Of a DNA stretch of 64,000 nt, positions 45,638-55,588 are shown one piece after another (position 1 is the first letter of the stretch; the number at the start of each line of letters is the position of its first letter). The notes below the pieces were generated by a model. It ran no database searches. It had not been told where the DNA came from and saw only the letters and a list, made by a program, of their open reading frames with translations. The translations under genes were made by a program, and so were the position numbers. This DNA comes from Chloroflexota bacterium (GTDB taxonomy: Bacteria; Chloroflexota; UBA11872; VXOZ01). The stretch covers positions 1 through 64,000 of the forward strand of contig JAPOQA010000035.1 of assembly GCA_026710945.1 (NCBI GenBank), in the 5' to 3' direction.

Positions 45638-46720
45638 CTACCCTGTGCGGGCCACGACAAGTGCATCGACGCCGGATTCTGCTCCCCAAACTTCGCCAGG
45701 CCTACCGAGGAGTTGTCGCACCGCGGCACCGCTGCTGGGCCAGGGATAGGTGGCGAATGACTCGTCAGTTGGGTCGAAGCGCACAAGGGCGTTGGCGCCG
45801 AAGTCCGTAAGCCAGACCAAGTCGTGCTCGTCGACATAAACGGCGTAGGCGCGGGGTGAATCGCCAGGGAGCCGCCACTCCCGCCAGCTCTGATCTGTCG
45901 GGTCGTAGAGACTGACCTGTCCGGCATTCCACTCGGCCACCCAGATGCGGCTCTGCGAATCCGACCACACGCGCCGGGCGCCCTGGCCCGCCGTGGGCGG
46001 ATCCAGTTCCGTGACGGCACCGGTAGTTGTGTCTACGTGCCCCACGTAGCTACCTGCGAGTGAGGCGTAATAGACATTGCCGTCGGGTGTGGTGCAGATG
46101 CCATACGGGCCGCGACCGCGTGGAGCATTAAAGACCTGCAATTCCCCACTCTGCGGGTCAACGCGACCGTAGATGCCGCTCTGTCCGGTGAACCAGCAGA
46201 TGCCATTGGAGTCGAACGTTGCCGTGTTGAGATTGGCGTAGCCCGTGCTAGCCGGCAGCGAGAAAATAGCTACGTCCTCTGTGGCTGGATCGACGCGCAC
46301 CATGGCGTTGAGGCCGCCGTCGGTGATCCAGGGCGCGCTGTCCGGACCCACGATCACGCCGTGAGGCCGCGCGCCGCTGCCAAGGTGAATGTGGCGCGTT
46401 TCACCGGTGGTGGGATCGAGAATGCCCAGGGCTTCTCGGTGCTGGGCAGTGTACCAAACGATGCCGTTGGTCTCCAGCGCCGGTGCCACGTCGTGGGGGT
46501 GCGCGCCGCTTGGAACAGGGAATTCCTGCAGGGAGACACTCTCCGCAGTGGGCTTCGGCATGGATTCCGTTTTCGTCACCGGAGTCGCGGCAGGCGTGGG
46601 AGTTGGCATGGGGGAGGCAGCGGGTTCCTCCGCCGTTTCATCCGAAGTGCCGCCGCACGCCGCTGCCAAGCACACGGTGGCCAAAGCCAGCCCCTGACCG
46701 AGTAGTTTTCTTCTCGTCAT
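45638..46720 (-). CDS. Tat-exported lipoprotein with virginiamycin B lyase-like beta-propeller
   Basis: A 360-residue lipoprotein. The signal carries TRRKLLG (residues 2-8) and the lipobox LAAAC with Cys22; a Pro/Thr-rich linker follows. The mature part is a beta-propeller of about six to seven blades with repeated PHDVAPALETNGIVWYTA-like units, as in virginiamycin B lyase and SMP-30-like proteins. In such repeats the H and G positions of each blade line the channel. Catalysis is not proven; many members are only binding or strand proteins. Start at ATG 46720; AAGGAG is 13 bases upstream, rather far. It follows the APH-like gene by 145 bp on the same strand (46866 to 46720). Confidence 0.8.
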   Translation of the reverse strand: MTRRKLLGQGLALATVCLAAACGGTSDETAEEPAASPMPTPTPAATPVTKTESMPKPTAESVSLQEFPVPSGAHPHDVAPALETNGIVWYTAQHREALGILDPTTGETRHIHLGSGARPHGVIVGPDSAPWITDGGLNAMVRVDPATEDVAIFSLPASTGYANLNTATFDSNGICWFTGQSGIYGRVDPQSGELQVFNAPRGRGPYGICTTPDGNVYYASLAGSYVGHVDTTTGAVTELDPPTAGQGARRVWSDSQSRIWVAEWNAGQVSLYDPTDQSWREWRLPGDSPRAYAVYVDEHDLVWLTDFGANALVRFDPTDESFATYPWPSSGAAVRQLLGRPGEVWGAESGVDALVVARTG

Positions 46721-46865
46721 AGTAATCAGGTTGCTCCTTTGCAGGCGTCGCGGCGTCTGAGCGCCGGACGGCGGTACGTCAAACTCTCCTGAATCCACCA
46801 TACCGCAGACGTGACGGGTTTGTGAATCAAAGACAGCGTTGCCTGTGTACGCCGATAGTTGCCGC

Positions 46866-47846
46866 CTACTCTCTCGTCGCGCTGGTGGAGACGTCCAGCC
46901 AGTCGCCAATGGGGTCGATATCGTGTCGCGCGCGGTGCAGGCGCTGTCGAGCGTTGTCAATAAAGCGCCGGTCGTTAACCTGGATGCCGTAGAGCAACTC
47001 TATGAAGAGGATGCGTCTTGCGATGAGTTCGATGCGGCGGCGCATAGCACGAGACACGTCCAGCGTGTAGGAGTTGAGTACGGCCTCCAGGAAGGCGGTA
47101 CCGAAGCCCGCGAGCAACGCGCAAAAGTCTACCGCCGGGTCGCCCTTCTGCCCGGCTTCCTCGAAGTCTATGACGCCGCTGACTTCCCCTCGTGATTCAT
47201 CGTAGAGGATATTCGATCCGTCGAAGTCGCCGTGAGTGAACACGGGCGTGAGTTCCCACAGAGAACTGTCGCCGGACATCTCCCGGAACAGATTGCTCGT
47301 CCACTCCTGCTCCTCCGCACTAAGCAGCGGGAACGCCTGCGCTTTCACCTGGCGGAATAGGCTGCGCGCGTTGTCACGCCCGATAGTCGATGGGGAAGGT
47401 GGGCGCAGCTCTGCCGGTAAGGTTGATAGCGGGATGGCATGAAGCTCTGAGAGGAACGCGCCAATCTGGCCTGCCACGCGCTGAAGCTCGTCTTCCGAAA
47501 TGGAGCAGCCGGACAGGCTCCGGCCAGACAGCCTAGCGTAGCCCGCCACCGGGTACGGGAACTGCTCGCAACCCGCGCTAAAGTAGCGGTAGCGCGGGAC
47601 CGGGAGCCGGAGTAAAGGTGCTACGGAATCGTACACGCGTTTCTCGTGGAAGAGGAATGCGCCGTCTTCCTCAGGTGCGTCGCCGTTATCTACTGAGCCG
47701 CCTGCGTGAGGAAAACGAAATATCAGCGAATGATTGACGACGAACACGCGGCAAGTCCCGCCGCCTTTGAAACGGATGTGCGCAACCCGAATATTAGGGA
47801 AGCACGTTTCAATGACACGTTGGTAGAAGGTTTCGTCTACGGACAT
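46866..47846 (-). CDS. aminoglycoside phosphotransferase-family kinase
   Basis: A 326-residue protein-kinase-like phosphotransferase of the APH/choline-kinase family. The catalytic loop reads THGDFDGSNIL (Asp in HGD) and the metal-binding loop VIDFEEAGQKGD. An N-terminal ATP-binding lobe with GGGTCRVFVV and LIFRFPHAG is present. Such kinases phosphorylate antibiotics, choline, homoserine or other hydroxyls; the substrate is not evident. Together with the AAC(3) homologue it gives two resistance-family homologues, but context gives no link to antibiotics. The downstream gene (beta-propeller lipoprotein) is on the same strand. Confidence 0.85.
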   Translation of the reverse strand: MSVDETFYQRVIETCFPNIRVAHIRFKGGGTCRVFVVNHSLIFRFPHAGGSVDNGDAPEEDGAFLFHEKRVYDSVAPLLRLPVPRYRYFSAGCEQFPYPVAGYARLSGRSLSGCSISEDELQRVAGQIGAFLSELHAIPLSTLPAELRPPSPSTIGRDNARSLFRQVKAQAFPLLSAEEQEWTSNLFREMSGDSSLWELTPVFTHGDFDGSNILYDESRGEVSGVIDFEEAGQKGDPAVDFCALLAGFGTAFLEAVLNSYTLDVSRAMRRRIELIARRILFIELLYGIQVNDRRFIDNARQRLHRARHDIDPIGDWLDVSTSATRE

Positions 47847-48129
47847 GGTGGAGTTAATGTGTACCTGTTGACTCTACGCTTGTTTCACCGTGACCACATA
47901 CATGTGTCTGCATTCCCCTACCCAACCCCAAGGGCGGCGGTGACCGCCTGCCAGGTTGGATCGCTTTCACGGTTGGGCGAATCGCCAGCAGAAACTCGCT
48001 GCGCCCGCGTGGGATGAGCTGCGCTCGAACGTTTCATTTGCCTGCGGATGGGATAACTCCCCAGCGAGGATGCGGCTTGCCAGGAGCGACGCCCTATGAG
48101 AGTAAGTATAATACTTCGGCTAACCGGCT

Positions 48130-48609
48130 ATGGGTGAGGATAGCATCGAACTGCGCGCACCCTTTACGGCAGTACTCCGCGAATTTCAAGACGAAGTGGT
48201 TGCTTTCGGGCACATGGTGGGCGTTGCCGTCAGCCAGGCGGAGGGCATCTGCAAAAACAATGTCATGCTGGATGATGAATCGCTCGTCAGGCCCCTGATC
48301 GACATTCCCCGTATGGCGGCGACAGCAAACGGTTTGCTGAGCCGCTCGCGTGAAGCCTCAGTGGAGCGCGACGTAGAGAAGGCCAAGCGTGTTTCGCATG
48401 AAGATGATGCGGTAGATGCCTTGCGCGATCAGATGGCGCGCGAATTCATTAGCTTCTTGATCGAGGACTCGTGCACGATGCAACGCGGGCTCTATCTGAG
48501 CCGGGTCTCCCACAACCTGGAGCGCACCGCCGAACGGGTGACCAACATCTGCGAGCGTGTGGACTGCATCGTCACCGGCGAAATGGAAGGGATCAACGCA
48601 TCGATGTAA
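48130..48609 (+). CDS. short PhoU-like protein
   Basis: A 159-residue protein with the second half of the PhoU fold: RDVEKAKRVSHEDDAVDALRDQ, then SRVSHNLERTAERVTNICERV, which are the signature metal-binding E/D-rich helices of the three-helix PhoU repeat. Typical PhoU has about 220 residues in two repeats; the first ~70 residues here keep only parts of repeat 1. PhoU controls phosphate uptake through the Pst transporter and PhoR. No pst or phoBR gene is near. Start at ATG 48130, with weak upstream signals. The frame is intact. Confidence 0.75.
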   Translation: MGEDSIELRAPFTAVLREFQDEVVAFGHMVGVAVSQAEGICKNNVMLDDESLVRPLIDIPRMAATANGLLSRSREASVERDVEKAKRVSHEDDAVDALRDQMAREFISFLIEDSCTMQRGLYLSRVSHNLERTAERVTNICERVDCIVTGEMEGINASM

Positions 48610-48655
48610 TGCGTATCGAGCGCTGCGAGGGGAGCGCTAAACTCTTGCTCTCGTC

Positions 48656-49855
48656 CTAGTTGTCCTCGTCCTCGAGGTGCAATCGGGTGTTGCCGCGCTT
48701 GTCGGCGAGCACCCGGTTGTTCTCGTGAATAACGCCGATCCAGAGCTGTACCGGATCTTGCGGAAAGTTCTCATTCACGGTGATTGTGCCGGTTACCGCG
48801 GCGCTCTCGCCAGGCGCGAGGTCGCGACCCAGGCTCCAGCGAAACGGATAACCGATCCCGCTGCGGTTGAGTGAAAAGTCTACGCCCCAGCGCACGGTTC
48901 CGGCGGCCGCCGTGTACCCGAGCGAGGGGGCATCCTGGCCCCAGGCGTACGTGGCTGGACCCGGAGGCGCCGCACGCAATGTGACCGCTCCGACGTTCGT
49001 GACAATTGCGGAGACCGCTATCGTACCGCCGGGCGGTACGGTTTCAGGTGTGATCTCAAGTCCAGATACTTGTGCCTGCGGAACGCCCGTCTCGCCGATT
49101 TCAATGGTGTGGCGCTGCATGGTGCGGTTGCCTGCAGGATCCCAAATCGCGACTTCCACCTCCGCCCGGCCGGCAGGTAAACGGTCCACCGCCTGATTGA
49201 GACTGGGAGCGTGCCGCACCGATGGCGGCCACGACGTGCGCACCGTGCCGGGGGGTGCAGCGACATTGCGCACCAGCCATCGCGTTTCGTCGCCTGCAAA
49301 GAGGCGTACTGCCACGATCACGGGCTCGGCAACGGCGAAGCTAAGTGTCAGGCGGTCGTTTACACCGTCTTGGTTTGGTGAGAACACTGCCGGTGAGACC
49401 TGGAGGTCTTCGATCACTGGGGGTGACGTATCGGCGTTGGCGATCGCGAGCGGCTGTCGCTGTTCAACTGACGCACCTGAATGGGAGTCCTCCGCTGTGG
49501 CGACAACGGTGTATGCACCGTTGGGCAGCACGCGACCGTCAACGGCGCCCTGAAAGACAAAGGAATACGCGCCCGGCCCGCGTGCAACGCGGTCCCGCAA
49601 GACAGCCACCGTGCCATTGGCAGACTGCAACGCAAGCGAAACGGCTGCCTCGCGCGCGACTTGGTAATGAATGGTGACAGACCCCGAGCCGTCGGCCTGC
49701 AGCGAAGCCGGACTCACCTGGAGTTCGAGGAGCGGGCGTGAAGAGTCAGACGAAGCGCAAGCGACCAGGAGCAAGAGAAGGAGAAGGCACAAAACTTGCC
49801 GCAACCGGAGTCGTGCGAGAGATAGCAGCGCAGCCTGTCGTCCAGGGGGACTCAT
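48656..49855 (-). CDS. secreted lipoprotein with Ig-like/FlgD-like domains
   Basis: A 399-residue lipoprotein. A long leucine run ends in the lipobox LLLVACASS (Cys33 in the frame). Two or three beta-sandwich repeats follow; the second contains SPNQDGVNDRLTLSF, the hallmark of FlgD-like/gliding-motility Ig domains. It lies 41 bp after rho, on the same strand, and may be cotranscribed. I see no catalytic residue. Probably a surface adhesin-like or cell-envelope protein; this is inference from domains. Confidence 0.75.
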   Translation of the reverse strand: MSPPGRQAALLSLARLRLRQVLCLLLLLLLVACASSDSSRPLLELQVSPASLQADGSGSVTIHYQVAREAAVSLALQSANGTVAVLRDRVARGPGAYSFVFQGAVDGRVLPNGAYTVVATAEDSHSGASVEQRQPLAIANADTSPPVIEDLQVSPAVFSPNQDGVNDRLTLSFAVAEPVIVAVRLFAGDETRWLVRNVAAPPGTVRTSWPPSVRHAPSLNQAVDRLPAGRAEVEVAIWDPAGNRTMQRHTIEIGETGVPQAQVSGLEITPETVPPGGTIAVSAIVTNVGAVTLRAAPPGPATYAWGQDAPSLGYTAAAGTVRWGVDFSLNRSGIGYPFRWSLGRDLAPGESAAVTGTITVNENFPQDPVQLWIGVIHENNRVLADKRGNTRLHLEDEDN

Positions 49856-49896
49856 TGATGCAGGAGCACGTGCCCGGCGTGAAGCGAGTGCCGCGC

Positions 49897-51213
49897 CTAG
49901 ACCGCGTCTTTGCTCAAGCGTGCGAGGAAGTCCGCATTTGATTTCGTGCGCTCCAGACGGTTGAGCATGGCTTCATAGCCTTCGGTATTGCCGAGGGCCG
50001 AGAGCATGCGGCGCAACGTGACTACTTTCCTGAGCATTTCAGACTCAAACAGCAATTCCTCGCGTCTGGTGCCGGAACGTGCAACGTCAATCGCCGGGTA
50101 GATGCGGCGCTCGGCAAATTTGCGGTCGAGCCGCAGTTCCATGTTGCCGGTGCCCTTAAATTCCTCGTAGATGACGTCGTCCATGCGGCTTTCCGTCTCA
50201 ACCAGACACGTTGCAATCATCGTGAGGCTGCTACCATTGTCGACATTCCGGGCCGCGCCGTAGAACCGTTTCGGCGGATAGATCGCGGCGGGGTCGATAC
50301 CGCCGGAGAGCGTCCTGCCGCTGGGCGGAATGGCCTGATTGTAGGCTCTCGTGAGGCGCGTGATAGAGTCTAGCAGCAGCATCACGTCCTGCCCGCCTTC
50401 CACCATCCGCTTTGCCCGCTCCAGTGCCAGTTCCGCGATACGGGTTTGATTCTCCGGAATCTCATCGAACGTAGAAGCGACGACCTCAGCACCCACACTG
50501 CGTTCCCAGTCCGTTACTTCCTCAGGTCGTTCACCGATGAGGACCACCATGACGTGCACGTCGGGGTAATTTGCCATGACGGCGTTCGCAATGCTCTGCA
50601 GGAGCATTGTTTTACCGGTCTTGGGCGGAGCAACGACCAATCCGCGCTGACCGCGGCCAATCGGCGAGACGAGATTAATGAGACGGCCCGTAATGCTGGG
50701 GGAAGCAGTCTCAAGGTTGAGGTGTTCATCGGGGAAAATTGCCGTTAAGTTCTCAAAGTGCGGACGGCGCTTGGCTTCTTCCGGATCGAGGTTATTGACG
50801 GTCTCGACCCGCAGCAGGCCGTAGTACTTCTCGCCTTCCTTCGGCGGACGCACTTGTCCTGCGATCATGTCTCCGGTACGCAGGCTCAAGCGGCGAATTT
50901 GCGTGGGGGCTACGTAGACATCCTCGGCCCAGCCGGTATTCCAATACCGATGAAGCCGCAGGAATCCATACCCATCGTCGATGGTTTCGAGGAGCCCGGT
51001 GCGGTAGAGATTGCCTTGTTCTTCGGATTGCGCCTGCAGGAGCCGGTTGACGAGTTCGTGCTTCTTGAGGACTGAGTAACCGCTAATTCCCAGTTCTCTC
51101 GCACGCTCTCGCAGTTCGGCCAATGGTTTGGCGTCTAAATCTGCGTATTGCACTCCGGGGTCGCTCCTTTGGTTGGTTGGATTGGATGTATGGTTCGTTC
51201 CATTACGTTGCAT
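49897..51213 (-). CDS. rho: transcription termination factor Rho
   Basis: A 438-residue RecA-type hexameric helicase that terminates transcription at C-rich unstructured RNA. The N-terminal Rho-N helical part (ELRERARELGISGY) precedes the cold-shock-like RNA-binding fold (GYGFLRLHRYWNTG). Walker A is PPKTGKT (a Rho-specific GxxKxGKT variant), Walker B LLLDSITRLTRAYN, and the Q-loop/R-loop region contains GGIDPAA and YPPKRFYGAARN. All are canonical. Presence of Rho explains why few intrinsic terminators are found here. The start ATG 51213 follows a spacer with weak signals. The length is normal. Confidence 0.97.
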   Translation of the reverse strand: MQRNGTNHTSNPTNQRSDPGVQYADLDAKPLAELRERARELGISGYSVLKKHELVNRLLQAQSEEQGNLYRTGLLETIDDGYGFLRLHRYWNTGWAEDVYVAPTQIRRLSLRTGDMIAGQVRPPKEGEKYYGLLRVETVNNLDPEEAKRRPHFENLTAIFPDEHLNLETASPSITGRLINLVSPIGRGQRGLVVAPPKTGKTMLLQSIANAVMANYPDVHVMVVLIGERPEEVTDWERSVGAEVVASTFDEIPENQTRIAELALERAKRMVEGGQDVMLLLDSITRLTRAYNQAIPPSGRTLSGGIDPAAIYPPKRFYGAARNVDNGSSLTMIATCLVETESRMDDVIYEEFKGTGNMELRLDRKFAERRIYPAIDVARSGTRREELLFESEMLRKVVTLRRMLSALGNTEGYEAMLNRLERTKSNADFLARLSKDAV

Positions 51214-51868
51214 CCAATGGCGGGTAGAACGTTTGCGACGACGATTGCCACGTTTGCGAGAGGGTAGTACCGTTGACAGATGTGTCCTCCTTCAAAAGCA
51301 ATACAACGAACCAGACCCATATAGAGCAATGCTGAATTCAACTAGTGCTGTACCCAGCATAGTAGGCGTGGTGCATTAAAACAGATACGACCTTCGCCTT
51401 TGGTGAGTTACCCTGCCGCGAGTTGTTTACGTGCGATGCGCCAAGTAATCCGTATCGAAAAGTGGAAGATAAAGAGACTACAAAGTCTCGAAATGTCTAG
51501 GCGCCGATAAGCAGTATTAGGTAACTGATGGGCTTGTGGAAAGAACAGAGTGACGAAGCAGGTGCTTCTATAGCTATTCTAACAGATTGTAGTGCGGGTA
51601 TTTCGGAGGATTATATAGAGCTCGCGCTTCACAGTCAAGATTACCAAACGGTAGTATCCCTGTCAACCGACGAACTGGAAAAATCTGCAACAAAATGACC
51701 CACACGTGCGGGTAAGGAAGAGCGGCGGAAAAGTAGGAACCTGCTCTGCCGACTATGGCCCTGTCCCACGAGCGAAATCCAAGCACCCGTCGCTTATAGA
51801 CTTGGCTAAGGAATCACAGTGTCAGCGGTCCAATTCTCCGCATACAGCCGGCGAAACCCCAGGTTCTG
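51214..51868. other. intergenic region upstream of rho
   Basis: 655 bp with no recognisable gene or repeat. It should carry the rho leader, which in many bacteria contains autoregulatory Rho-binding sites; I see no definite structure. Short open frames here lack family resemblance. Confidence 0.5.
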
Positions 51869-52147
51869 CTAATTTTCGCGGCGGTTAGTGAAACAGTCGC
51901 TGCAGTAGATGGGTCGGTCGTCCCGCGGCACAAAAGGCACGCGTGCGACGGTGCCACACTCTGCGCACACTCCTTCATGCATCTGACGCTCACCTTGGCG
52001 TTCCCGCCGCCGTGAGTTGCGGCAATCCTGACAGCGGCGCGGTTCGTGCATGAGGCCTTTTTCTTGATAGAATTCCTGTTCACCAGCAGTAAATACGAAC
52101 GACTGGCTGCACTCCACGCAAACTATCGTGCGATCCTCGGGTGACAC
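51869..52147 (-). CDS. small zinc-ribbon protein
   Basis: A 92-residue protein with two zinc-binding Cys-x2-Cys pairs in each half: Cys10/13 with Cys39/42 and Cys61/64 with Cys82/85. This matches the small zinc-ribbon proteins found next to ribosomal or DEAD-box genes in many bacteria. The middle is very basic (RNSRRRERQGERQ), so it may bind RNA or DNA. Start is GTG 52147 behind AAGGAG at nine bases. It is divergent from the MFS gene. Function unknown. Confidence 0.8.
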   Translation of the reverse strand: MSPEDRTIVCVECSQSFVFTAGEQEFYQEKGLMHEPRRCQDCRNSRRRERQGERQMHEGVCAECGTVARVPFVPRDDRPIYCSDCFTNRREN

Positions 52148-52647
52148 TGTGATCTTCTCCTTGCGTTGGGTCTCACCGCGCTTCGTCTCGCTTCAGGCCA
52201 AATCGTGTGGTAACGGTCAACTGCGTTTGCAGCACCACTTTCGCTCATCTCTCAAGCAATCACACCATACGCATGACATGAAATGATTGCCCAAGTATAC
52301 GAGACTACTCGTATCTATGCAAGCTCGCTAAGTCAATAGATGCGCGCGTGCTTAACCCGGGCAGTTGCCTCGCTGCCATGACGTGCGGATACCTGAGACA
52401 TAACGAGGCAATGCAGGCTGCTGGCAGGGAGGCATGTGCTATAGTAAGTGCGCCGGTGCGTTGTGTGGCGATAGCGACGAGCCCCTTGCTGAGCGATGCT
52501 GACGAACTCTTCTGTAGGCCCCCTCCCATCGCACGTCTTGAGTGCGGCAGGCAGGGCCGGTGGTATAGACCGACTTCTGCCTGCTCTTGTACTCGTTAAA
52601 GGTAGTTGCTGCCACCTTGTCGCGGCGATTCCTTCTTATAGCCACTC
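52148..52647. other. divergent intergenic region with small palindrome
   Basis: No gene seen. A perfect ATACGAG/CTCGTAT inverted repeat lies at 52297-52314 between the two divergent genes; it could be a regulator site but nothing else supports that. Confidence 0.45.
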
Positions 52648-53847
52648 ATGAGTCGCCGTGTCCTTGCGCTCATGCTGCCGGTGTACGTGCCCAGCTTTCT
52701 GCTGGCGTTTACACAGGGACTCTTGATCCCAACCTTGCCTTTGTATGCCACGACCTTTGGCGTGTCGTTCAGCTTGGTAAGCCTGGCGGTAGCGGCCCGC
52801 GGCATAGGCACGCTGGCCATGGATCTCCCGTCGGGCGTAATGCTGGAACGCCTGGGGAGCCGCAAGGTGATGTTGCTGGGTGTGGGAGTGGCATGTATTT
52901 GCCTGGCGCTCATGGGCCTCATCGAGAACTTCCACGTGCTTGTGCTGCTGCGGTTAATCGCCGGGGGCGGTGCGGCTATGTGGATGCTCTCCCGCATGGC
53001 CTTCATCTCAGAAGTCATCCCGGTAGAGGTGCGGGGGCGGGCCCTTTCGGCGTTTGGCGGTGTGAGCCGTATCGGCGTGTTTGCGAGCCCGGCAATTGGC
53101 GGATTCGTGGGAGCGAATCTTGGACTGCAAACGCCGTTCTTGCTGGCGGCGGCTTTGACCGGAGTGGCCCTCGTAATCACGCTCCTGTACGTGCCGGAGT
53201 CGCGTAAGCCGGTCGAAGCTGCGCATCGCCGCCCCCACTGGCGCACCATGGCGCAAATCGTGGGGACATACCGCCGTGACTTGCTGTCGGCGGGAAGCGC
53301 CCAGGTCCTCGCACAGATGATCCGCGCCGGACGCGATATCATCGTGCCTCTCTACGGCGGCACAGTACTTGGGCTGGACCCAACTGCTGTCGGCGTCATT
53401 ATCACGGTGTCCGCGGCGATCGATATGTCTCTCTTTGGCATCGCCGGACTGCTGCAAGACCGCATGGGTCGCAAATGGGCATCGGTTCCCTCTATGATAA
53501 TCCTGGGCGTGGGCATGGCCATGGTGCCCTTGGCCGGAGGGTACGGCGGATTGCTCGCGGCGGCTGCTATCATGGGCTTAGGCAACGGCCTCGGCTCCGG
53601 CACGATGATGACCCTGGGGAGCGATCTTGCGCCGCGCGATGCCATGGGTGAGTTTCTCGGCATGTGGCGGCTAATTGGCGACGGTGGGAATACCGGTGGA
53701 CCGCTCGTCGTGGGCGCCGTGGCGGACCTTACAGGTCTCGGCCTTGCCGCTATTGTTCTGGCGGGCGTTGGCGCACTGGCGGCAAGTAACTTGGCGTGGT
53801 TTGTGCCGGAAACCCGAAACCAGCGCGAGCGGCGCGCCTTATCCTAA
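52648..53847 (+). CDS. major facilitator superfamily transporter
   Basis: A 399-residue MFS permease with about 12 transmembrane helices in two halves. The loop-2 signature appears as SGVMLERLGSRKVMLLG and is partly repeated in the second half (AGLLQDRMGRKWASVPS). It probably moves a small solute or drug against a proton gradient; no specificity can be read. Start at ATG 52648. Its first helices contain conserved Pro and Gly residues (VYVPSFLLAFTQGLLIPTLP). No adjacent partner gene. The gene is complete. Confidence 0.9.
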   Translation: MSRRVLALMLPVYVPSFLLAFTQGLLIPTLPLYATTFGVSFSLVSLAVAARGIGTLAMDLPSGVMLERLGSRKVMLLGVGVACICLALMGLIENFHVLVLLRLIAGGGAAMWMLSRMAFISEVIPVEVRGRALSAFGGVSRIGVFASPAIGGFVGANLGLQTPFLLAAALTGVALVITLLYVPESRKPVEAAHRRPHWRTMAQIVGTYRRDLLSAGSAQVLAQMIRAGRDIIVPLYGGTVLGLDPTAVGVIITVSAAIDMSLFGIAGLLQDRMGRKWASVPSMIILGVGMAMVPLAGGYGGLLAAAAIMGLGNGLGSGTMMTLGSDLAPRDAMGEFLGMWRLIGDGGNTGGPLVVGAVADLTGLGLAAIVLAGVGALAASNLAWFVPETRNQRERRALS

Positions 53848-54014
53848 CAACGCGGTCGGCGGGAGATCAAATGCGGGAGAGTCTTGGAGGACAGCAGTCG
53901 CCAAACACAAATCACGCATACTCAATCACGGACTCGATGTCGCCAAATTCCGGCAACTGCTGATGGCATAGCTGGTGACGTTCACATTGAAGACACAGTG
54001 TAGGGTTCTTGGAG

Positions 54015-54422
54015 ATGTCATTTGACCTAAGTCTCTTTAGCGCCGGCTGGCTCCTTCTCCTGCTGGGAGCGCTCATTCACTTCGCGCTAACCGTAGCGAC
54101 GTTGCTCGGCTTCGGACCCTATGGAAAGCGCCTGGCGCCCCGGCTGGGGGCAAGCGACGTACCGGAAGTGCACGCGTTTTCGCGCCACATTGCTTTGCAC
54201 GTCTTCATCATGGGCGTGGCGTGGTGGGGGCTGGCTTATTGGGGCATCCGCGACGGCTATTGGTGGGCGTGGCTTGCGCTCTTGCTGATGGGTCTATCGC
54301 ACTTTGCCGCGTTTGCATGGACCGAAACTCGCAGCGAGGGGAGTTGGCAACCGCCGGACTGGCGCTGGTGGGGACTGTTGGTGGGGTTTGTCGTCAGCAT
54401 GATCCTGACTGTGCCGAGCTAA
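54015..54422 (+). CDS. small membrane protein of unknown function
   Basis: A 135-residue protein with four hydrophobic segments, rich in Trp and Leu (WWGLAYWGIRDGYWWAWLAL). ATG 54015 follows TTGGAG. The pattern HAFSRHIALHVFIMG, with two histidines, could bind a cofactor, but I recognise no family. It follows the MFS gene on the same strand after 167 bp and may be cotranscribed. Confidence 0.55.
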   Translation: MSFDLSLFSAGWLLLLLGALIHFALTVATLLGFGPYGKRLAPRLGASDVPEVHAFSRHIALHVFIMGVAWWGLAYWGIRDGYWWAWLALLLMGLSHFAAFAWTETRSEGSWQPPDWRWWGLLVGFVVSMILTVPS

Positions 54423-54804
54423 CGCTTGGCGCGTGTGCACGTACCCGGGAATCCAGCCGGTTTCGCTAGAGTTGGGTAGCGGTAGCCAGCCAGGACCGAT
54501 TCCGCTACAATGGCTTCAATCTGACGTGTGGTTAGGTAGTGTTGACATTTCAGGTCATTCCGAGCGCAGCGAGGAATCTATAGTGTAGCGCGAGGGCTTG
54601 TCCCCCGCTTGAGACAGCGTGCGCCGTGCGGAGTGGATGGCTTCCCGCTTTCGCGGGAATGGCGGGCCGGTTCTTGAAACAATCAAAACAACCTAGTGGC
54701 AAAGATAGCTTCCGGCTTGCGCCGGAATGACGGACTTGGCGGCTTGCGCCGCAATGACGGATGTGGCGGCTGGCGGCAACTGCCGGAGATACGGGAGAAG
54801 ACTG
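54423..54804. other. intergenic region with short palindromes
   Basis: No gene seen. Palindromes of the dispersed family are at 54642-54659 and 54710-54727, with a GCGCGAGGGCTTGTCCCCCGC-type variant near 54587. Part of this stretch is tandem-like (GGCTTGCGCC repeated at 54716 and 54740). Confidence 0.6.
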
Positions 54805-55428
54805 ATGGATTTACCGCTTGGCGCACCGATCTCTGCTGAAGGTGGAGAAGCGGTTGGCACGCTCGGTGGCATTACTATCGATCCACTTTCGCGTACGGTA
54901 AAGGCGATCGTGTTATTCCTCGATCAAGCCCTTGTCGTGCCGGCGGCGGTGGAGATTGAAGCCGTGCGGGAGGGGCGGGCAACCACCCCCTCTACGTCCG
55001 CCGAAGGCATTGTGCGCGTGCAGGTCCCGCTGTCATTCATACGCGGCGTTTCCGGCAAAGCGATAACTCTTGCGCTTACGCATGCTGACTTGTCCCAATC
55101 CTTGGAAGCGTATCCCGACGTCGACTCTATTGCGGGCATCCCGCTGGTGCTGCGAACCCGCGCCGACGGCAGCCTGGATACGGAAGCCGCCGCATTGCCT
55201 GATACATTCGTACCCGACGCCGAGCTCGATGGAAACACGTTTGTGCGGGATGTCTACGCCAAGATAGGGCACTGGGATGAGATGCGCGTGGACCCGTTTA
55301 CGCACAAGCTCCAGAGCTTGAAGGTGGTCGACACGCTAACGAATGATAGAACAGAAAACCGCATCCCCGTGCACGCGCTGGGTAGCATCCACCGCCGCTT
55401 CATTACGGTAAAGCTGCCGCTCTTCTAA
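54805..55428 (+). CDS. PRC-barrel domain protein
   Basis: A 207-residue protein whose first ~75 residues are a PRC-barrel-like beta domain (LGAPISAEGGEAVGTLGGITID), with a second similar segment later (DELDGN to DPFTHKLQSLKVV). Such domains occur in RimM and in photosynthetic reaction centre H subunits and mostly mediate protein contacts. Start at ATG 54805, behind GGGAGAAG; the longer frame to 54727 lies in repeats. No membrane segment. Function unknown. Confidence 0.75.
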   Translation: MDLPLGAPISAEGGEAVGTLGGITIDPLSRTVKAIVLFLDQALVVPAAVEIEAVREGRATTPSTSAEGIVRVQVPLSFIRGVSGKAITLALTHADLSQSLEAYPDVDSIAGIPLVLRTRADGSLDTEAAALPDTFVPDAELDGNTFVRDVYAKIGHWDEMRVDPFTHKLQSLKVVDTLTNDRTENRIPVHALGSIHRRFITVKLPLF

Positions 55429-55588
55429 GTGCCTTGCCTTGAGATGGCGTTTGCCCTCGTATCAAGTAGGGGCATGATGTTGCGCCAAGAGGCGGGGGAC
55501 GAGCCCCCGCGCTACGGCATGGTAGGGAAGAGGCGGGCGACGAATCCCAACGTCACGGCAAAGTAGCGCAAAACGGACGAAACGTCTG

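Noticed and set aside
52297-52314. ATACGAG/CTCGTAT inverted repeat as a regulator operator
   Set aside because: It lies between two divergent genes but is the only copy; no regulator gene is adjacent, so I left it as a note.
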